Origin: Bacillus sp. FJAT-50079
GTDB lineage: Bacteria; Bacillota; Bacilli; Bacillales; Bacillaceae_C
Direction: 5' to 3'
Length of the DNA: 64,000 bases
Assembly (NCBI RefSeq): GCF_018343515.1
Contig: NZ_JAGYPD010000004.1
Span: forward strand, 496,001 to 560,000
The notes under the pieces are model-generated. The model was not told the DNA's origin and ran no database searches. It saw only the letters and a list, made by a program, of their open reading frames with translations. The position numbers were made by a program, and so were the translations under genes. Numbering within the stretch: the first letter of the stretch is position 1; every line of letters begins with the position of its first letter. Below, one piece after another: positions 26,666 to 39,288 of this stretch.

Positions 26666-27007
26666 ATCCAACTTCAAAGTAGAATGAGTAAAATAGAAGA
26701 GGACTTTCAAGAAAATTAGTTTTTGCGACCTTTTGAACAAACCTTTAAAAAGATTCTTGACTAGGGGTAAGGAAACGTGTGTTTGCAACGGAAATTAACA
26801 CCCGCATCCCACCACGCAACCTTTTTAAAAATGCCGAAAGTAAGCATCATAAAATCAATCAAACGATTTTCATTCTGAAAATACCTGTGTGATGAAAAGA
26901 CATTCACTACTTATGAAAACGGGTAAATTGAAATTCATTGCTCATTGAATCATTGGCTGATATAATTTACCCTAGCATACATGCGCCGATTAACAGGAGT
27001 GAAAAAG
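26666..27007 (+). promoter_or_regulatory. lepA upstream region with sigma-A promoter
   Basis: TTGCTC (26938-26943), 17 bases, TATAAT (26961-26966) gives a good sigma-A promoter 42 bases before the lepA start. The stretch 26690-26930 holds no gene that I can support. Confidence 0.6.
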
Positions 27008-28831
27008 ATGAATCATGAAGAACGATTAAAAAGACAAGAGAAAATCCGCAATTTTTCAATCATTGCTCATATCGACCATGGGAAGTCGACATTAGCAGAC
27101 AGAATATTGGAAAGTACGAAAGCTCTCACTTCTCGTGAGATGCAAAGCCAATTGCTAGATTCGATGGACCTAGAGCGTGAGCGCGGAATTACAATTAAAT
27201 TAAACGCTGTACAATTAAAATATCGTGCCAAAGATGGGGAAGAGTATATTTTTCATTTAATTGACACACCAGGGCATGTCGATTTCACATATGAAGTATC
27301 GCGAAGTCTTGCGGCTTGTGAAGGAGCGATCCTCGTTGTCGATGCTGCACAAGGGATCGAAGCGCAAACATTAGCCAATGTTTATTTAGCGCTCGATAAT
27401 GATTTGGAAATTCTTCCAGTCATTAATAAAATTGATTTGCCGGCGGCTGATCCGGAACGGGTGAAAAAAGAAGTAGAAGATGTGATCGGTCTCGATGCAT
27501 CTGAAGCTGTGCTCGCTTCGGCAAAAGCGGGAATTGGAATTGAAGATATTTTAGAGCAAATTGTTGAAAAGGTTCCAGCTCCACAAGGAGATCCGAGCGG
27601 TCCGTTACAAGCTCTTATTTTTGACTCTCTTTATGATGCCTACCGAGGTGTCATTGCTTCGATTCGTGTTGTAGAAGGTACGGTAAAGCCAGGAGATAAA
27701 ATTAAGATGATGGCGACTGGCAAAGAATTCGAAGTAATCGAGGTTGGTATTCATAATCCGAAGCCGACGCTTGTCAATGAATTAACCGTCGGTGATGTTG
27801 GTTTCTTAACCGCGTCAATTAAAAAAGTTGGTGAAACACAAGTCGGTGATACGATCACAAGTGCTGATAATCCAGCATCAAAACCATTACCGGGATATCG
27901 AAGAATGAACCCAATGGTGTTTTGTGGAATGTATCCGATCGATTCCGCTAGATTCAATGATTTGCGGGAAGCACTTGAAAAGCTTGAACTAAATGACTCC
28001 GCGTTACAATATGAGCCGGAAACATCACAAGCATTAGGCTTTGGTTTCCGCTGCGGATTTTTAGGGCTACTGCATATGGAAATTATTCAAGAAAGAATTG
28101 AGCGCGAATTTAATATTGATCTCATTACAACGGCACCAAGTGTTATTTACCAAGTGTACATGACAGACGGAACGGAATTAAAAGTGGATAATCCGTCAGA
28201 TATGCCTGATCCACAAAAAATCGATCACGTCGAGGAGCCATATGTAAAAGCATCGATGATGGTTCCGAATGATTATGTTGGAGCAGTGATGGAATTAGCT
28301 CAAAACAAGCGCGGAAATTTTGTTGATATGCAATATTTGGATGATATTCGCGTGAACGTTGTTTATGAAATTCCACTTGCGGAAATCGTCTATGACTTTT
28401 TCGATCAATTAAAATCGAACACGAAAGGCTATGCCTCATTTGATTATGAAATGATCGGCTATAAGCCATCCAAGTTAGTGAAAATGGATATTTTATTAAA
28501 TGGCGAAAAGGTCGATGCACTGAGCTTTATCGTCCATAAAGATTTTGCCTATGATCGAGGAAAAGTGATCGTTGAGAAGTTGAAAGAGCTTATTCCGCGC
28601 CAACAATTTGAAGTGCCGGTTCAAGCGGCAATCGGTCAAAAGATTGTAGCACGGTCGACGATCAAGTCAATGGGTAAAAACGTCCTAGCAAAATGTTATG
28701 GCGGAGACATATCAAGGAAACGGAAATTATTAGAGAAACAAAAAGAAGGTAAGAAACGCATGAAGCAAGTTGGTTCGGTTGAAGTTCCGCAGGAAGCCTT
28801 TATGGCAGTGTTGAAAAGAGACGAATCATAA
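27008..28831 (+). CDS. lepA: Elongation factor 4 (LepA)
   Basis: 607 residues from the ATG at 27008, which follows AGGAGTG; the ATG at 26981 lacks a site. Translation-factor GTPase with AHIDHGKST (about 20-28), DTPGHVDF and [11 protein letters not shown], followed by domain II, EF-G-like domains and the LepA-specific C-terminal domain ([20 protein letters not shown]). It acts on ribosomes under stress or in initiation. Confidence 0.97.
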   Translation: MNHEERLKRQEKIRNFSIIAHIDHGKSTLADRILESTKALTSREMQSQLLDSMDLERERGITIKLNAVQLKYRAKDGEEYIFHLIDTPGHVDFTYEVSRSLAACEGAILVVDAAQGIEAQTLANVYLALDNDLEILPVINKIDLPAADPERVKKEVEDVIGLDASEAVLASAKAGIGIEDILEQIVEKVPAPQGDPSGPLQALIFDSLYDAYRGVIASIRVVEGTVKPGDKIKMMATGKEFEVIEVGIHNPKPTLVNELTVGDVGFLTASIKKVGETQVGDTITSADNPASKPLPGYRRMNPMVFCGMYPIDSARFNDLREALEKLELNDSALQYEPETSQALGFGFRCGFLGLLHMEIIQERIEREFNIDLITTAPSVIYQVYMTDGTELKVDNPSDMPDPQKIDHVEEPYVKASMMVPNDYVGAVMELAQNKRGNFVDMQYLDDIRVNVVYEIPLAEIVYDFFDQLKSNTKGYASFDYEMIGYKPSKLVKMDILLNGEKVDALSFIVHKDFAYDRGKVIVEKLKELIPRQQFEVPVQAAIGQKIVARSTIKSMGKNVLAKCYGGDISRKRKLLEKQKEGKKRMKQVGSVEVPQEAFMAVLKRDES

Positions 28832-28842
28832 TAAAGATTAGG

Positions 28843-28898
28843 TAGCAAAGGGGGAGGTAAAGCATATGCATGCTGCACTTCCCCATTTGCTTTAAAAG
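28843..28898 (+). terminator. Hairpin after lepA
   Basis: AGCAAAGGGGGAGGT pairs with ACTTCCCCATTTGCT, one mismatch and wobble pairs, 18-base loop; T-tail weak. Confidence 0.5.
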
Positions 28899-28956
28899 GA
28901 TGAGATTGGGAAATAACTAACGTGATCAAATTCGTAAGCGAACAAAGCAATACTTT

Positions 28957-29137
28957 AGCGTAGGAAATATACGTAGATTCCTGTGGGAAGAAAGGTATCG
29001 TTGAGACCCCGCAGTGCTCGTTTAAGGTACGAAACCTAAAGTCGCCACATCGTGTGGCAACGGCTTCGTGACCAACATCCTGTTGGCCCGAGGCTCAACA
29101 GCCGCCCGCGGAAAGCGAAGTATATTTACGGAGCGAG
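28957..29137. repeat. Interspersed repeat element between lepA and hemW
   Basis: The ends TAGGAAATATAC and GTATATTTACGG are imperfect inverted repeats. Inside are GAGACCCCGCAG and CCGCCCGCGGAAAGCGAAG, blocks typical of Bacillaceae interspersed repeats (recalled). A central module (29035-29085: CCTAAAGTCGCCACATCG...GTGGCAACGGCTTCG) recurs at 41155 and 44266. No gene in 28832-29224. Confidence 0.65.
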
Positions 29138-29224
29138 CTATTGGCAGTTTATATCGTTCGTATTTTGATTTGATAAAAAGCTTTTTTCCCATTCTCACGC
29201 ACTATATGTAAGGTTGTGAAAAAA

Positions 29225-30352
29225 ATGAAATCCGCATACATCCATATTCCTTTTTGTGAGCATATTTGTCATTACTGTGATTTTAATAAAGTCTTTTTAC
29301 AAGGGCAGCCTGTCGATGAATATATTGAAATGCTTATTAAAGAATTCGCGATCACATTGCAATCGTATCCGACCGAAACACTCCGGACGATATTTGTCGG
29401 TGGTGGAACCCCGACGGCCTTAAATGAACAGCAGTTGGAAATGCTTTGTAAAGGGATAAGAGCCGAGCTTCCATTTCATGAAGGAGAATTTACATTTGAA
29501 GCCAATCCTGGAGATTTATCAATCGAAAAGCTGAAGATTCTTTCTGAGTATGGGGTGAATCGCCTAAGCTTCGGTGTTCAATCATTCAATGACGAATTGC
29601 TAGCGAAAATTGGACGTTCCCATAGGGTGAAAGACGTATATAAAAGCATTGATGCGGCTCAAAAACTTGGATTTTCCAATATAAGCATTGATCTCATCTA
29701 TGCATTGCCAGGACAAACATTGGAAGATTTTCAATCCACTTTAGTGGAAGCATTAGCAATGGACCTTCCACATTATTCAGGCTACTCATTAATTGTTGAA
29801 CCTAAAACAGTCTTTTATAATTTAATGAGAAAAGGGAAATTAATACTGCCAGGTGCGGATGTCGAGACGAAGATGTTCCACATGCTCATGGAGGAAATGG
29901 AGAAAAAAGGACTAAGTCAATACGAGATTAGCAATTTCGCCAAACCTGGATTTGAGAGCGAGCATAATCTCGTCTACTGGAATAATGAATCATATTATGG
30001 CTTTGGCGCTGGGGCACATGGGTATATTCAAGGAAAAAGATATTCCAATTCAGGGCCGCTAAAAAAATATATGGAGCCGTTACGCAATGGAAATTTGCCT
30101 ATCTTTGAAGAAAATATTGTAACGAAACAGGAAATGATGGAAGAAGAAATGTTTCTTGGGTTAAGAAAAACGAACGGAGTGCAAATCAGCCACTTCTACG
30201 AGAAGTTTCACGAAAATCTTTTTGATGTTTTCCAAGCGCCGATTGATGAAATGACAAACAGAGGGTTATTAATGATTGAGGATGACCATGTACGCTTAAC
30301 AACGGAAGGGCGCTTTCTCGGAAATGAAGTTTTTCAAGCGTTTCTTTTATGA
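29225..30352 (+). CDS. hemW: Heme chaperone HemW (radical SAM, HemN-like)
   Basis: 375 residues from the ATG at 29225. The radical SAM cluster motif is Cys11-x3-Cys15-x2-Cys18 in IPFCEHICHYCDF. The residue two after the third Cys is Phe, as in HemW, rather than the fourth Cys of true coproporphyrinogen dehydrogenase HemN. GGGTPT and the HemN C-terminal domain follow. In the Bacillus operon it lies just before hrcA, as here. Older annotation calls it hemN. Confidence 0.92.
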   Translation: MKSAYIHIPFCEHICHYCDFNKVFLQGQPVDEYIEMLIKEFAITLQSYPTETLRTIFVGGGTPTALNEQQLEMLCKGIRAELPFHEGEFTFEANPGDLSIEKLKILSEYGVNRLSFGVQSFNDELLAKIGRSHRVKDVYKSIDAAQKLGFSNISIDLIYALPGQTLEDFQSTLVEALAMDLPHYSGYSLIVEPKTVFYNLMRKGKLILPGADVETKMFHMLMEEMEKKGLSQYEISNFAKPGFESEHNLVYWNNESYYGFGAGAHGYIQGKRYSNSGPLKKYMEPLRNGNLPIFEENIVTKQEMMEEEMFLGLRKTNGVQISHFYEKFHENLFDVFQAPIDEMTNRGLLMIEDDHVRLTTEGRFLGNEVFQAFLL

Positions 30353-30384
30353 TTATTGTTTCTCTTTCATCAAAAGTAAAATCG

Positions 30385-30413
30385 TTGACAGCGAGCAATC
30401 ATTTTGTTACTTT
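30385..30413 (+). promoter_or_regulatory. Candidate sigma-A promoter of the hrcA operon
   Basis: TTGACA at 30385-30390 with TACTTT 17 bases later; the -10 is poor, but it sits immediately before the CIRCE operator, as expected. Confidence 0.5.
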
Positions 30414-30423
30414 TATTATAGAT

Positions 30424-30450
30424 TTAGCACTCGAGTAGATAGAGTGCTAA
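30424..30450 (+). promoter_or_regulatory. CIRCE operator (HrcA binding site)
   Basis: Perfect TTAGCACTC, 9 bases, GAGTGCTAA, located 12 bases before the hrcA start. HrcA repressor binding to CIRCE with GroEL help is well established. Confidence 0.97.
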
Positions 30451-30462
30451 CAGAGGTGATAA

Positions 30463-31491
30463 ATGTTGTTAACTGATCGTCAGCTTCTTATATTGCAAGT
30501 GATTATTGATGACTTTATCGTATCTGCCCAGCCGATCGGCTCAAAAAGCTTATCACAGAAAAAAGAAATTTTGCTTAGCTCAGCGACAATTAGAAATGAA
30601 ATGGCTGATTTAGAAGAGTATGGATTTATTGAAAAAACACATTCTTCATCTGGACGAATACCATCTGAAAAGGGGTATCGCTATTATGTGGATCATTTAT
30701 TGTCCCCGCAAGCACTTCGTACAGATGATATTAAGAAAATCCATTCGCTTTTCTCTGAACGAATTTATGAGTTGGAAAATATCGTTCAAAAATCAGCGCA
30801 AATTTTATCTGAGCTTACGAATTATACTGCGATATTACTTGGTCCGGCTGTGAAAGAAAATAAGTTAAAAAAACTGCAAATTGTTCCGCTCAATCAAGAA
30901 ACAGCCGTTGCAATTATTATTACGGATACAGGACATGTGGAAAATCGCATTTTTACTCTTCCGGAAAATATTGCACCTGAAGATATAGAGAAACTTGTCA
31001 ATATTTTAAATGAGAAGCTTAGCGGAGTGCCCATTTCTCATTTAAGAGAAAAAATTGTGAGGGAAGTTGCAGAAATCCTGCGCCGGAATATTCAAGAATA
31101 TGATGATTTATTACGAGTCATTACAGAAACCGTCGATGTTCCTAGCGCAGAAAAGCTTTTTTTCGCTGGCAAGATGAATATGCTGAATCAGCCAGAATTC
31201 CATAACATTGATAAATTTCGTTCATTATTGGCTATGATAGAGCAAGAAAAAGGAATTTATGAGTTGTTTAAGCATACACAACAAGGGATTCATGTGAAAA
31301 TTGGCAGGGAAAATAATCACGAGAAAATGGAAGATTGCAGTCTTATTACGGCCACGTATTCAATTGGAGAAGAACCGGTCGGAACGATTGCAATTTTAGG
31401 GCCAACGAGAATGGAATATTCTAGGGTCATTAGCCTGTTAGACATATTAAGCAGAGATATGAGTATCGCCTTTACGAAGCTATACCAATAA
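30463..31491 (+). CDS. hrcA: Heat-inducible transcription repressor HrcA
   Basis: 342 residues. N-terminal winged helix with [20 protein letters not shown] (about 42-60) and [15 protein letters not shown]; then GAF-like and dimerisation segments. It represses its own operon through the CIRCE site and needs GroEL to stay active. The ATG follows GAGGTGA. First gene of hrcA-grpE-dnaK-dnaJ. Confidence 0.97.
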   Translation: MLLTDRQLLILQVIIDDFIVSAQPIGSKSLSQKKEILLSSATIRNEMADLEEYGFIEKTHSSSGRIPSEKGYRYYVDHLLSPQALRTDDIKKIHSLFSERIYELENIVQKSAQILSELTNYTAILLGPAVKENKLKKLQIVPLNQETAVAIIITDTGHVENRIFTLPENIAPEDIEKLVNILNEKLSGVPISHLREKIVREVAEILRRNIQEYDDLLRVITETVDVPSAEKLFFAGKMNMLNQPEFHNIDKFRSLLAMIEQEKGIYELFKHTQQGIHVKIGRENNHEKMEDCSLITATYSIGEEPVGTIAILGPTRMEYSRVISLLDILSRDMSIAFTKLYQ

Positions 31492-31500
31492 AGATGCACC

Positions 31501-31527
31501 CAATCAGTGGGGCCTTCCCGCTGATTG
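31501..31527 (+). promoter_or_regulatory. Stem-loop between hrcA and grpE
   Basis: CAATCAGTGGG / CCCGCTGATTG with one mismatch and a 5-base loop; no T-run follows, so it is not a terminator. In B. subtilis the dnaK operon mRNA is cleaved between hrcA and grpE near such a hairpin, which lowers HrcA output relative to the chaperones; the same is inferred here. Confidence 0.6.
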
Positions 31528-31561
31528 AAGTGCGTTCATTTTAAGGAGGTGAAGTGTCATT

Positions 31562-32149
31562 ATGAAAGATGAAACAGTAGTAAACGAACAAGAACAAGAA
31601 GTGGTCGAAGAGGCGACAGTTGCTCAAAATGAAAACGAAGAAAAGCTTCAAGATGAGGAAACGAATGAAGAAGCAGCAGTGGAAATTGTTGATGAAAAGG
31701 CTGAAAAAATCGCCGAACTAGAAACAAAGCTTGAAGAAGCTGAAAACCGCTACTTGCGCTTGTATGCCGATTTTGAAAATTTCCGCCGACGCACCCAGCT
31801 TGATCGGGAGGCGAGCGAAAAATATAGAGCAGAGAGCTTGATTACGGACTTACTCCCTCACATTGACAATTTTGAGCGTGCGATGCAAATGGAACCGGAA
31901 CATGAGCAAGCAAAAGCGTTGCTAGCCGGTGTCGATATGGTTTATCGTGGCATTATTGAAGCGCTTGATAAAGAGGGAGCGAAGCAAATCGAAGCTGTTG
32001 GAAACGAGTTTGACCCTCATTTGCACCAAGCTGTGATGCAATCAGAAGACGAACAATATGGATCTAATATTGTCGTTGAGGAATTCCAAAAAGGATACCA
32101 ATTAAAAGATCGCGTCATTCGACCGTCAATGGTAAAAGTAAATAAATAA
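31562..32149 (+). CDS. grpE: Nucleotide exchange factor GrpE
   Basis: 195 residues. A long acidic N-terminal tail (1-45), a coiled coil (about 46-100; [25 protein letters not shown]) and the C-terminal beta domain that contacts DnaK ([15 protein letters not shown]). It releases ADP from DnaK. The ATG follows AAGGAGGTGA. Confidence 0.96.
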   Translation: MKDETVVNEQEQEVVEEATVAQNENEEKLQDEETNEEAAVEIVDEKAEKIAELETKLEEAENRYLRLYADFENFRRRTQLDREASEKYRAESLITDLLPHIDNFERAMQMEPEHEQAKALLAGVDMVYRGIIEALDKEGAKQIEAVGNEFDPHLHQAVMQSEDEQYGSNIVVEEFQKGYQLKDRVIRPSMVKVNK

Positions 32150-32168
32150 GTCTTACATATTTTAATAG

Positions 32169-34022
<1,854 letters not shown>

Positions 34023-34035
34023 ACTTGTATTTGAA

Positions 34036-34069
34036 AAGTCAAAGCCGACCGATTGGCTTTGGCTTTTCT
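34036..34069 (+). terminator. Hairpin between dnaK and dnaJ
   Basis: CAAAGCC / GGCTTTG stem with 8-base loop and a short T-run; likely a partial terminator that reduces dnaJ transcription. Confidence 0.6.
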
Positions 34070-34160
34070 CATGTAATTCAAACGAACCAAATATTCTTCC
34101 AATCAATGGCCACAAATGTTAAAATAAAGGTTATGTGAAAAGTTTCGGGAGTGTGTATAC

Positions 34161-35288
34161 ATGAGCAAAAGAGATTATTATGAAGTGTTAGGGATTGAGA
34201 AAAATGCTTCTCAAGATGAAATAAGGAAAGCGTATCGGCGTTTATCAAAAAAGTATCATCCAGATCTTAATAAAGAGGCTGATGCGGAAGATAAATTTAA
34301 GGAAGTAACTGAAGCGTATGAAGTGTTAAGCGATGAGCAAAAACGTGCTCAATACGACCAGTTTGGTCATGCGGGTCCACAAGGATTCGGTGGCGGGGGT
34401 GGCTTTGGAGGATCTGATTTTGGCGGTTTTGGTGGCTTTGAAGACATTTTCAGCACATTCTTTGGCGGTGGCGGTCGCAGAGATCCAAATGCGCCAAGAC
34501 AAGGTTCCGATCTTCAATATACGATGACAATTACGTTTGAAGAAGCGGCTTTTGGAAAAGAGACGATCATCGAAATTCCCCGTGAGGAAACATGTAGTAC
34601 ATGTCACGGAAACGGTGCGAAGCCAGGGACAAAACCGGAAACATGTTCACACTGTCATGGAAGCGGGGAAGTGAGTGTTGAACAAAATACTCCATTCGGC
34701 CGCATGGTGAACCGCCGTGCATGTCAACACTGTCAAGGAACAGGGAAATTTATTAAAGAAAAATGCCATACTTGTGGTGGTGATGGAAGAGTTCAAAAAC
34801 GCAAAAAGCTGAACGTGAAAATTCCTAAAGGTGTCGATGATGGTCAGCAAATGAGAATGTCAGGACAAGGTGAGGCCGGCATTAACGGTGGACCTCCAGG
34901 AGATCTTTATGTCGTTTTCCATGTGAAGCCACATGAATATTTTGAGCGAGATGGCGACGACATTTATTTTGAAATGCCAATTACTTTCGTTCAAGCTGCA
35001 CTTGGAGATGAAATCGAAGTCCCGACCCTTCATGGAAACGTAAAATTAAAAGTTCCGGCGGGGACGCAAACAGGTACAAGATTCCGTCTGCGTGGAAAAG
35101 GCGTCCACAATGTGAGAGGGCATGGCATTGGCGATCAGCATGTATTGGTGAAAATCATCACGCCAACGAAGTTAACAGAGCAACAAAAGGAAGCATTGCG
35201 TCATTTTGCTGATGTGAGCGGTCAGACGCCAGATGAACATAATGAAAGCTTTTTTGAAAAGGTAAAACGTACGTTTAAAGGTGATTAA
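34161..35288 (+). CDS. dnaJ: Chaperone DnaJ (Hsp40)
   Basis: 375 residues. J domain with HPD (in KKYHPDLNK, about 30-38), G/F-rich linker (about 70-105), and four zinc repeats of the form CxxCxGxG ([32 protein letters not shown]). It delivers substrates to DnaK and stimulates its ATPase. ATG after GGGAGTG. Confidence 0.98.
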   Translation: MSKRDYYEVLGIEKNASQDEIRKAYRRLSKKYHPDLNKEADAEDKFKEVTEAYEVLSDEQKRAQYDQFGHAGPQGFGGGGGFGGSDFGGFGGFEDIFSTFFGGGGRRDPNAPRQGSDLQYTMTITFEEAAFGKETIIEIPREETCSTCHGNGAKPGTKPETCSHCHGSGEVSVEQNTPFGRMVNRRACQHCQGTGKFIKEKCHTCGGDGRVQKRKKLNVKIPKGVDDGQQMRMSGQGEAGINGGPPGDLYVVFHVKPHEYFERDGDDIYFEMPITFVQAALGDEIEVPTLHGNVKLKVPAGTQTGTRFRLRGKGVHNVRGHGIGDQHVLVKIITPTKLTEQQKEALRHFADVSGQTPDEHNESFFEKVKRTFKGD

Positions 35289-35308
35289 TTGGAATGGAGC
35301 CGGTGCCA

Positions 35309-36247
35309 ATGAAATGGTTTGAAATTAGTATCCATACGACAAACGAAGCGATAGAACCAATTTCTAATATCCTTCATGAAACGGGAGCAAGTGGGGTTGT
35401 CATTGAAGATCCGACAGAGCTAACGAAAGAACGTGAAGATTGGTTTGGAGAAATATTTGATTTAAATCCTGATGACTATCCGACTGATGGAGTGATCATT
35501 AAAGCTTATTTGCCAGCAAATAGCTTTATTAATGAAACGGTCGAAACAATGAAACAGGAGATTACAGATTTAACCAATTTCAATATTGATATTGGACGAA
35601 ATGTCGTAACGATGGTAGAAGTGAACGATGAAGACTGGGCAAACGCTTGGAAGAAGTATTATCATCCTGTGAAAATATCCGAAACTTTTACGATTGTTCC
35701 AACATGGGAACAATATGAGACAGTAGCAAATGAAAAGGTCATCGAGCTAGATCCTGGGATGGCGTTTGGAACAGGAACACATCCGACAACCGTCATGTGT
35801 ATTCAAGCTTTGGAAAGAACGGTCAAATCGAATGATGAAGTTATTGATGTTGGCACAGGCTCCGGTGTTTTAAGCATTGCCGCGGCATTATTAGGCGCAA
35901 AGCACGTCGATGCACTTGATCTAGATGAAGTAGCAGTCAAATCAGCGATGGATAATATCAACTTAAACAAGGTAGGAAATGTTGTTCATGTACAACAAGG
36001 CAACCTACTGCAAGGTGTATCCAAACAAGTGGATGTCGTCGTTGCTAATATTTTAGCAGAGGTGATTTTACGTTTTACGGATGACGCCGCAAACGTCGTG
36101 AAGGAGAATGGCTATTTTATTACATCTGGCATTATCCAACAGAAAAAAGATGAAGTAAGAGAAGCATTAATTGCATCCGGTTTTTCGATAGAGGAAACAT
36201 TGACGATGGAAGATTGGGTTGCATTTATCGCAAGAAAGAACGGGTGA
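35309..36247 (+). CDS. prmA: Ribosomal protein L11 methyltransferase
   Basis: 312 residues from the ATG at 35309 ([18 protein letters not shown]); family members start here, and GGAG lies 9 bases upstream, although an in-frame ATG exists at 35294. SAM-binding motif [13 protein letters not shown], plus GTGTHPTT typical of PrmA and VANILAEVI. Trimethylates L11. It follows dnaJ as in other bacilli. Confidence 0.95.
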   Translation: MKWFEISIHTTNEAIEPISNILHETGASGVVIEDPTELTKEREDWFGEIFDLNPDDYPTDGVIIKAYLPANSFINETVETMKQEITDLTNFNIDIGRNVVTMVEVNDEDWANAWKKYYHPVKISETFTIVPTWEQYETVANEKVIELDPGMAFGTGTHPTTVMCIQALERTVKSNDEVIDVGTGSGVLSIAAALLGAKHVDALDLDEVAVKSAMDNINLNKVGNVVHVQQGNLLQGVSKQVDVVVANILAEVILRFTDDAANVVKENGYFITSGIIQQKKDEVREALIASGFSIEETLTMEDWVAFIARKNG

Positions 36248-36255
36248 GGTAGAAT

Positions 36256-37008
36256 ATGCAACGTTATTTTATTCAACAGCCTTCTGACGGACATTCGCCG
36301 TTCGTTATCGATGGAGACGACTACCATCATATTGTTCGAGTAATGCGGATGAAAATCGGCGATGTCTTTTTAGTTGTTTTTCCCGATCAACAAACGGCTA
36401 AAGTGAAAATTGACCAAATTACCGATCAAATCGTTGAAGTGAGCATCATTGCCTGGGAGGATCAAAAGAGCGAACTCCCCCTCCATGTAACGATTGCGAG
36501 CGGACTGCCCAAAGGGGATAAATTGGAATGGATCATTCAAAAAGGGACGGAGCTTGGTGCTTCCGAATTTGTCCCTTTCAATGCGGATCGCTCCATAGTA
36601 AAATGGGAGAAGAAAAAGGCAGCGAAAAAAGTCGAACGATGGAATAAAATCGCAAAAGAAGCAGCGGAACAGTCCCATCGACAAGTATTGCCTGCTGTTC
36701 ATTCTCCAATGACATTGAATGAATTGCTTGCATTAAGCAAAGATTATCAGTTTAAAATCATTGCTTATGAAGAAGATGCGAAGCAAGGGGAGCGCAGTAC
36801 GTTTGCTCGACTGTTAAACGAAGCGCAAGAGGATGATCGGCTTCTTCTTATCTTTGGGCCGGAAGGCGGGCTTTCGGATCGAGAAATCGAGCAATTAACT
36901 GCATCTGGATTTGAACGATGCGGATTAGGACCAAGGATTTTACGAACGGAAACAGCGCCATTATATGCTTTGTCGGCGATTTCCTATCAATTTGAATTAA
37001 TGAGGTGA
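36256..37008 (+). CDS. rsmE: 16S rRNA m3U1498 methyltransferase
   Basis: 250 residues. SPOUT-type methyltransferase with N-terminal PUA-like domain (DDYHHIVRVMRMKIGD) and C-terminal knot motifs IFGPEGGLSDREI and LGPRILRTETAPLYALSAI. It methylates U1498 in the decoding region. Tight spacing with prmA and mtaB indicates one operon. Confidence 0.96.
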   Translation: MQRYFIQQPSDGHSPFVIDGDDYHHIVRVMRMKIGDVFLVVFPDQQTAKVKIDQITDQIVEVSIIAWEDQKSELPLHVTIASGLPKGDKLEWIIQKGTELGASEFVPFNADRSIVKWEKKKAAKKVERWNKIAKEAAEQSHRQVLPAVHSPMTLNELLALSKDYQFKIIAYEEDAKQGERSTFARLLNEAQEDDRLLLIFGPEGGLSDREIEQLTASGFERCGLGPRILRTETAPLYALSAISYQFELMR

Positions 37009-37012
37009 TTTT

Positions 37013-38365
37013 ATGTCTCTAGTTGCATTTCATACATTGGGTTGTAAAGTAAACCATTATGAAACAGAAGCTATTTGGCAATTATTTAAAAGCAATGGGT
37101 ATGAGCGTGTTGAGTTTGAATCAACAGCTGATGTTTATGTTATTAATACGTGTACGGTGACAAATACCGGCGATAAAAAAAGTCGTCAAGTCATTCGGCG
37201 CGCGGTTCGGAACAATCCGGATGCGGTGATTTGTGTAACAGGCTGCTATGCGCAAACATCTCCGGCAGAAATTATGGCCATTCCTGGAGTTGATGTTGTC
37301 GTTGGAACCCAAGATCGCGTGAAAATGCTTGAGTATATTGAGCAATACAAAGAGGAACGCCAGCCGATTAACGCGGTCGGAAACATTATGAAAAATCGTG
37401 TCTATGAAGAATTAGATGTTCCTGCATTTACAGACAGGACACGCGCTTCTTTAAAAATTCAAGAAGGCTGTAATAATTTCTGTACGTTTTGTATCATCCC
37501 TTGGGCGCGTGGCTTAATGCGTTCAAGAGATCCGAAAGAAGTTATTCGTCAAGCACAACAACTTGTTGATGCTGGGTATAAAGAAATTGTTCTTACAGGG
37601 ATCCATACAGGCGGCTATGGGGAAGATATGAAAGATTATAATTTAGCGGCATTATTGCGTGATCTTGAGGCACAAGTACACGGATTAAAACGAATTCGTA
37701 TCTCCTCGATTGAAGCAAGTCAGTTAACAGATGAAGTAATTGATGTCATTGATAAATCAAAGCTCGTTGTGAGACATTTGCATATTCCACTGCAATCTGG
37801 CTCAAATACGGTGCTAAAAAGAATGCGCCGAAAATATACGATGGAATTTTTTGCAGAAAGGCTTAAGTTGCTAAAGAAAGCATTGCCAGGCTTAGCTGTT
37901 ACTTCCGACGTAATTGTTGGCTTCCCAGGTGAAACGGAAGAAGAATTTATGGAAACATACAATTTTGTGAAAAAACATCAATTTTCTGAGCTGCATGTCT
38001 TCCCATATTCGAAGAGAACAGGAACGCCAGCTGCTAGAATGACTGATCAAATTGATGAAGAAATTAAAAATGAACGCGTACATCGCCTTATTGCGCTATC
38101 TGATCAACTGGCAAAAGAGTATGCGTCTCGCTTTGAAAATGAAGTGCTTGAAGTCATTCCGGAAGAAGTGTTTAAAGATGATCCGAATAGCGGACTTTAT
38201 GAAGGTTATTCAGATAACTATTTGAAAGTAGTCTTCCCAGCGACAGAGGACATGGTTGGGAAAATTGTAAAAGTGAAATTAACAAAAGCAGGCTATCCGT
38301 ACAATGAAGGGCAATTTGTCCGTGTGTTAGATGAAGAGCCTGTTAAAACATCAATGATGATTTAA
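37013..38365 (+). CDS. mtaB: tRNA t6A37 methylthiotransferase MtaB
   Basis: 450 residues. The MTTase N-terminal domain carries three Cys for the second cluster (TLGCKVN; NTCTVT; VTGCYAQ). The radical SAM core has CNNFCTFC, and a TRAM domain closes the protein. It adds methylthio to t6A37 of tRNAs reading ANN codons. Formerly yqeV. Starts 4 bases after rsmE. Confidence 0.96.
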   Translation: MSLVAFHTLGCKVNHYETEAIWQLFKSNGYERVEFESTADVYVINTCTVTNTGDKKSRQVIRRAVRNNPDAVICVTGCYAQTSPAEIMAIPGVDVVVGTQDRVKMLEYIEQYKEERQPINAVGNIMKNRVYEELDVPAFTDRTRASLKIQEGCNNFCTFCIIPWARGLMRSRDPKEVIRQAQQLVDAGYKEIVLTGIHTGGYGEDMKDYNLAALLRDLEAQVHGLKRIRISSIEASQLTDEVIDVIDKSKLVVRHLHIPLQSGSNTVLKRMRRKYTMEFFAERLKLLKKALPGLAVTSDVIVGFPGETEEEFMETYNFVKKHQFSELHVFPYSKRTGTPAARMTDQIDEEIKNERVHRLIALSDQLAKEYASRFENEVLEVIPEEVFKDDPNSGLYEGYSDNYLKVVFPATEDMVGKIVKVKLTKAGYPYNEGQFVRVLDEEPVKTSMMI

Positions 38366-38446
38366 GAGACGATGGAATCAAATCAAGTTGAGCTCAATTA
38401 AGAATGGGACTCAAAAAACACTTTAAAAATAATATAAAAGGCAAGT

Positions 38447-38487
38447 GAAGGTGAAGAAAAAACGTTTTTCTTCACCTTCTTCCTTTT
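38447..38487 (+). terminator. Terminator after mtaB
   Basis: GAAGGTGAAGAAAAA / TTTTTCTTCACCTTC, 15-base stem with tiny loop, then TTCCTTTT. Confidence 0.8.
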
Positions 38488-38616
38488 CATCGTTTCTATA
38501 AACTTTTTAGATTAAACTATATCATCGATTCTTCAAAAAGCATTTGCCGTTTATTTTCTGTAAGATCATGCTAAAATAACATGAATGCACTAGCTGAAAT
38601 AAGGGAGGAAATCTAC

Positions 38617-39288
38617 ATGTCGGAACAAATTGCTCGAATGATCGACCATACATTGTTAAAAGCGGATGCAACGAAGGATAACATAAATATATTATGTAAA
38701 GAAGCGAAGGAATATCATTTTGCCTCTGTATGTGTAAACCCGACATGGGTGGCTGAGGCTGCAAACTTATTAGAGGGAACAGGTGTCAAAGTATGTACTG
38801 TCGTTGGTTTTCCATTAGGAGCGAGTACTCCAGAAACGAAAGCTTTTGAAACAAAGAATGCGCTTGAAAATGGTGCAGATGAAATCGATATGGTAATTAA
38901 TATCGGCGCATTAAAAGGCGGAGATGATGAGCTTGTAAAGCGAGATATTACTGCTGTTTGTGAGGCTGCGAAAGGCCGTGCACTTGTAAAGGTCATTATT
39001 GAAACGTGCTTGTTAACAGACGCAGAAAAAGAGAAGGCATGCGCGATTGCTAAAGAAGCTGGCGCCGATTTTGTCAAAACGTCAACTGGGTTTTCAACAG
39101 GTGGAGCAACGGTAGAAGATGTCGCTCTTATGCGTAAAGCGGTCGGACAAGATCTTGGTGTAAAAGCATCTGGTGGCGTTCGCAGCTTAGCTGACGTTGA
39201 AAAAATGATTGAAGCGGGTGCGACAAGAATCGGTGCAAGCTCGGGTGTTGCGATTGTCCAAGGATTAATGGGAAAGAGTGACTATTAA
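38617..39288 (+). CDS. deoC: Deoxyribose-phosphate aldolase
   Basis: 223 residues from the ATG at 38617 after GGGAGGAAA; an ATG at 38581 has no site. Class I aldolase: the Schiff-base Lys is in [11 protein letters not shown] (about 150-160) and the proton-relay Lys in [10 protein letters not shown]. It splits deoxyribose-5-phosphate to acetaldehyde and glyceraldehyde-3-phosphate in nucleoside use. Its stop overlaps that of the convergent yqeW. Confidence 0.96.
   Translation: MSEQIARMIDHTLLKADATKDNINILCKEAKEYHFASVCVNPTWVAEAANLLEGTGVKVCTVVGFPLGASTPETKAFETKNALENGADEIDMVINIGALKGGDDELVKRDITAVCEAAKGRALVKVIIETCLLTDAEKEKACAIAKEAGADFVKTSTGFSTGGATVEDVALMRKAVGQDLGVKASGGVRSLADVEKMIEAGATRIGASSGVAIVQGLMGKSDY

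Noticed and set aside
26500-26788. Open frames on both strands inside the 89-bp repeat and its flanks
   Set aside because: They lie within the inverted-repeat element, have no ribosome binding site and contain repeat-derived sequence.
34396-34470. GC-rich Gly-codon repeat in dnaJ as a possible simple-sequence repeat
   Set aside because: It is the normal G/F-rich linker of DnaJ.
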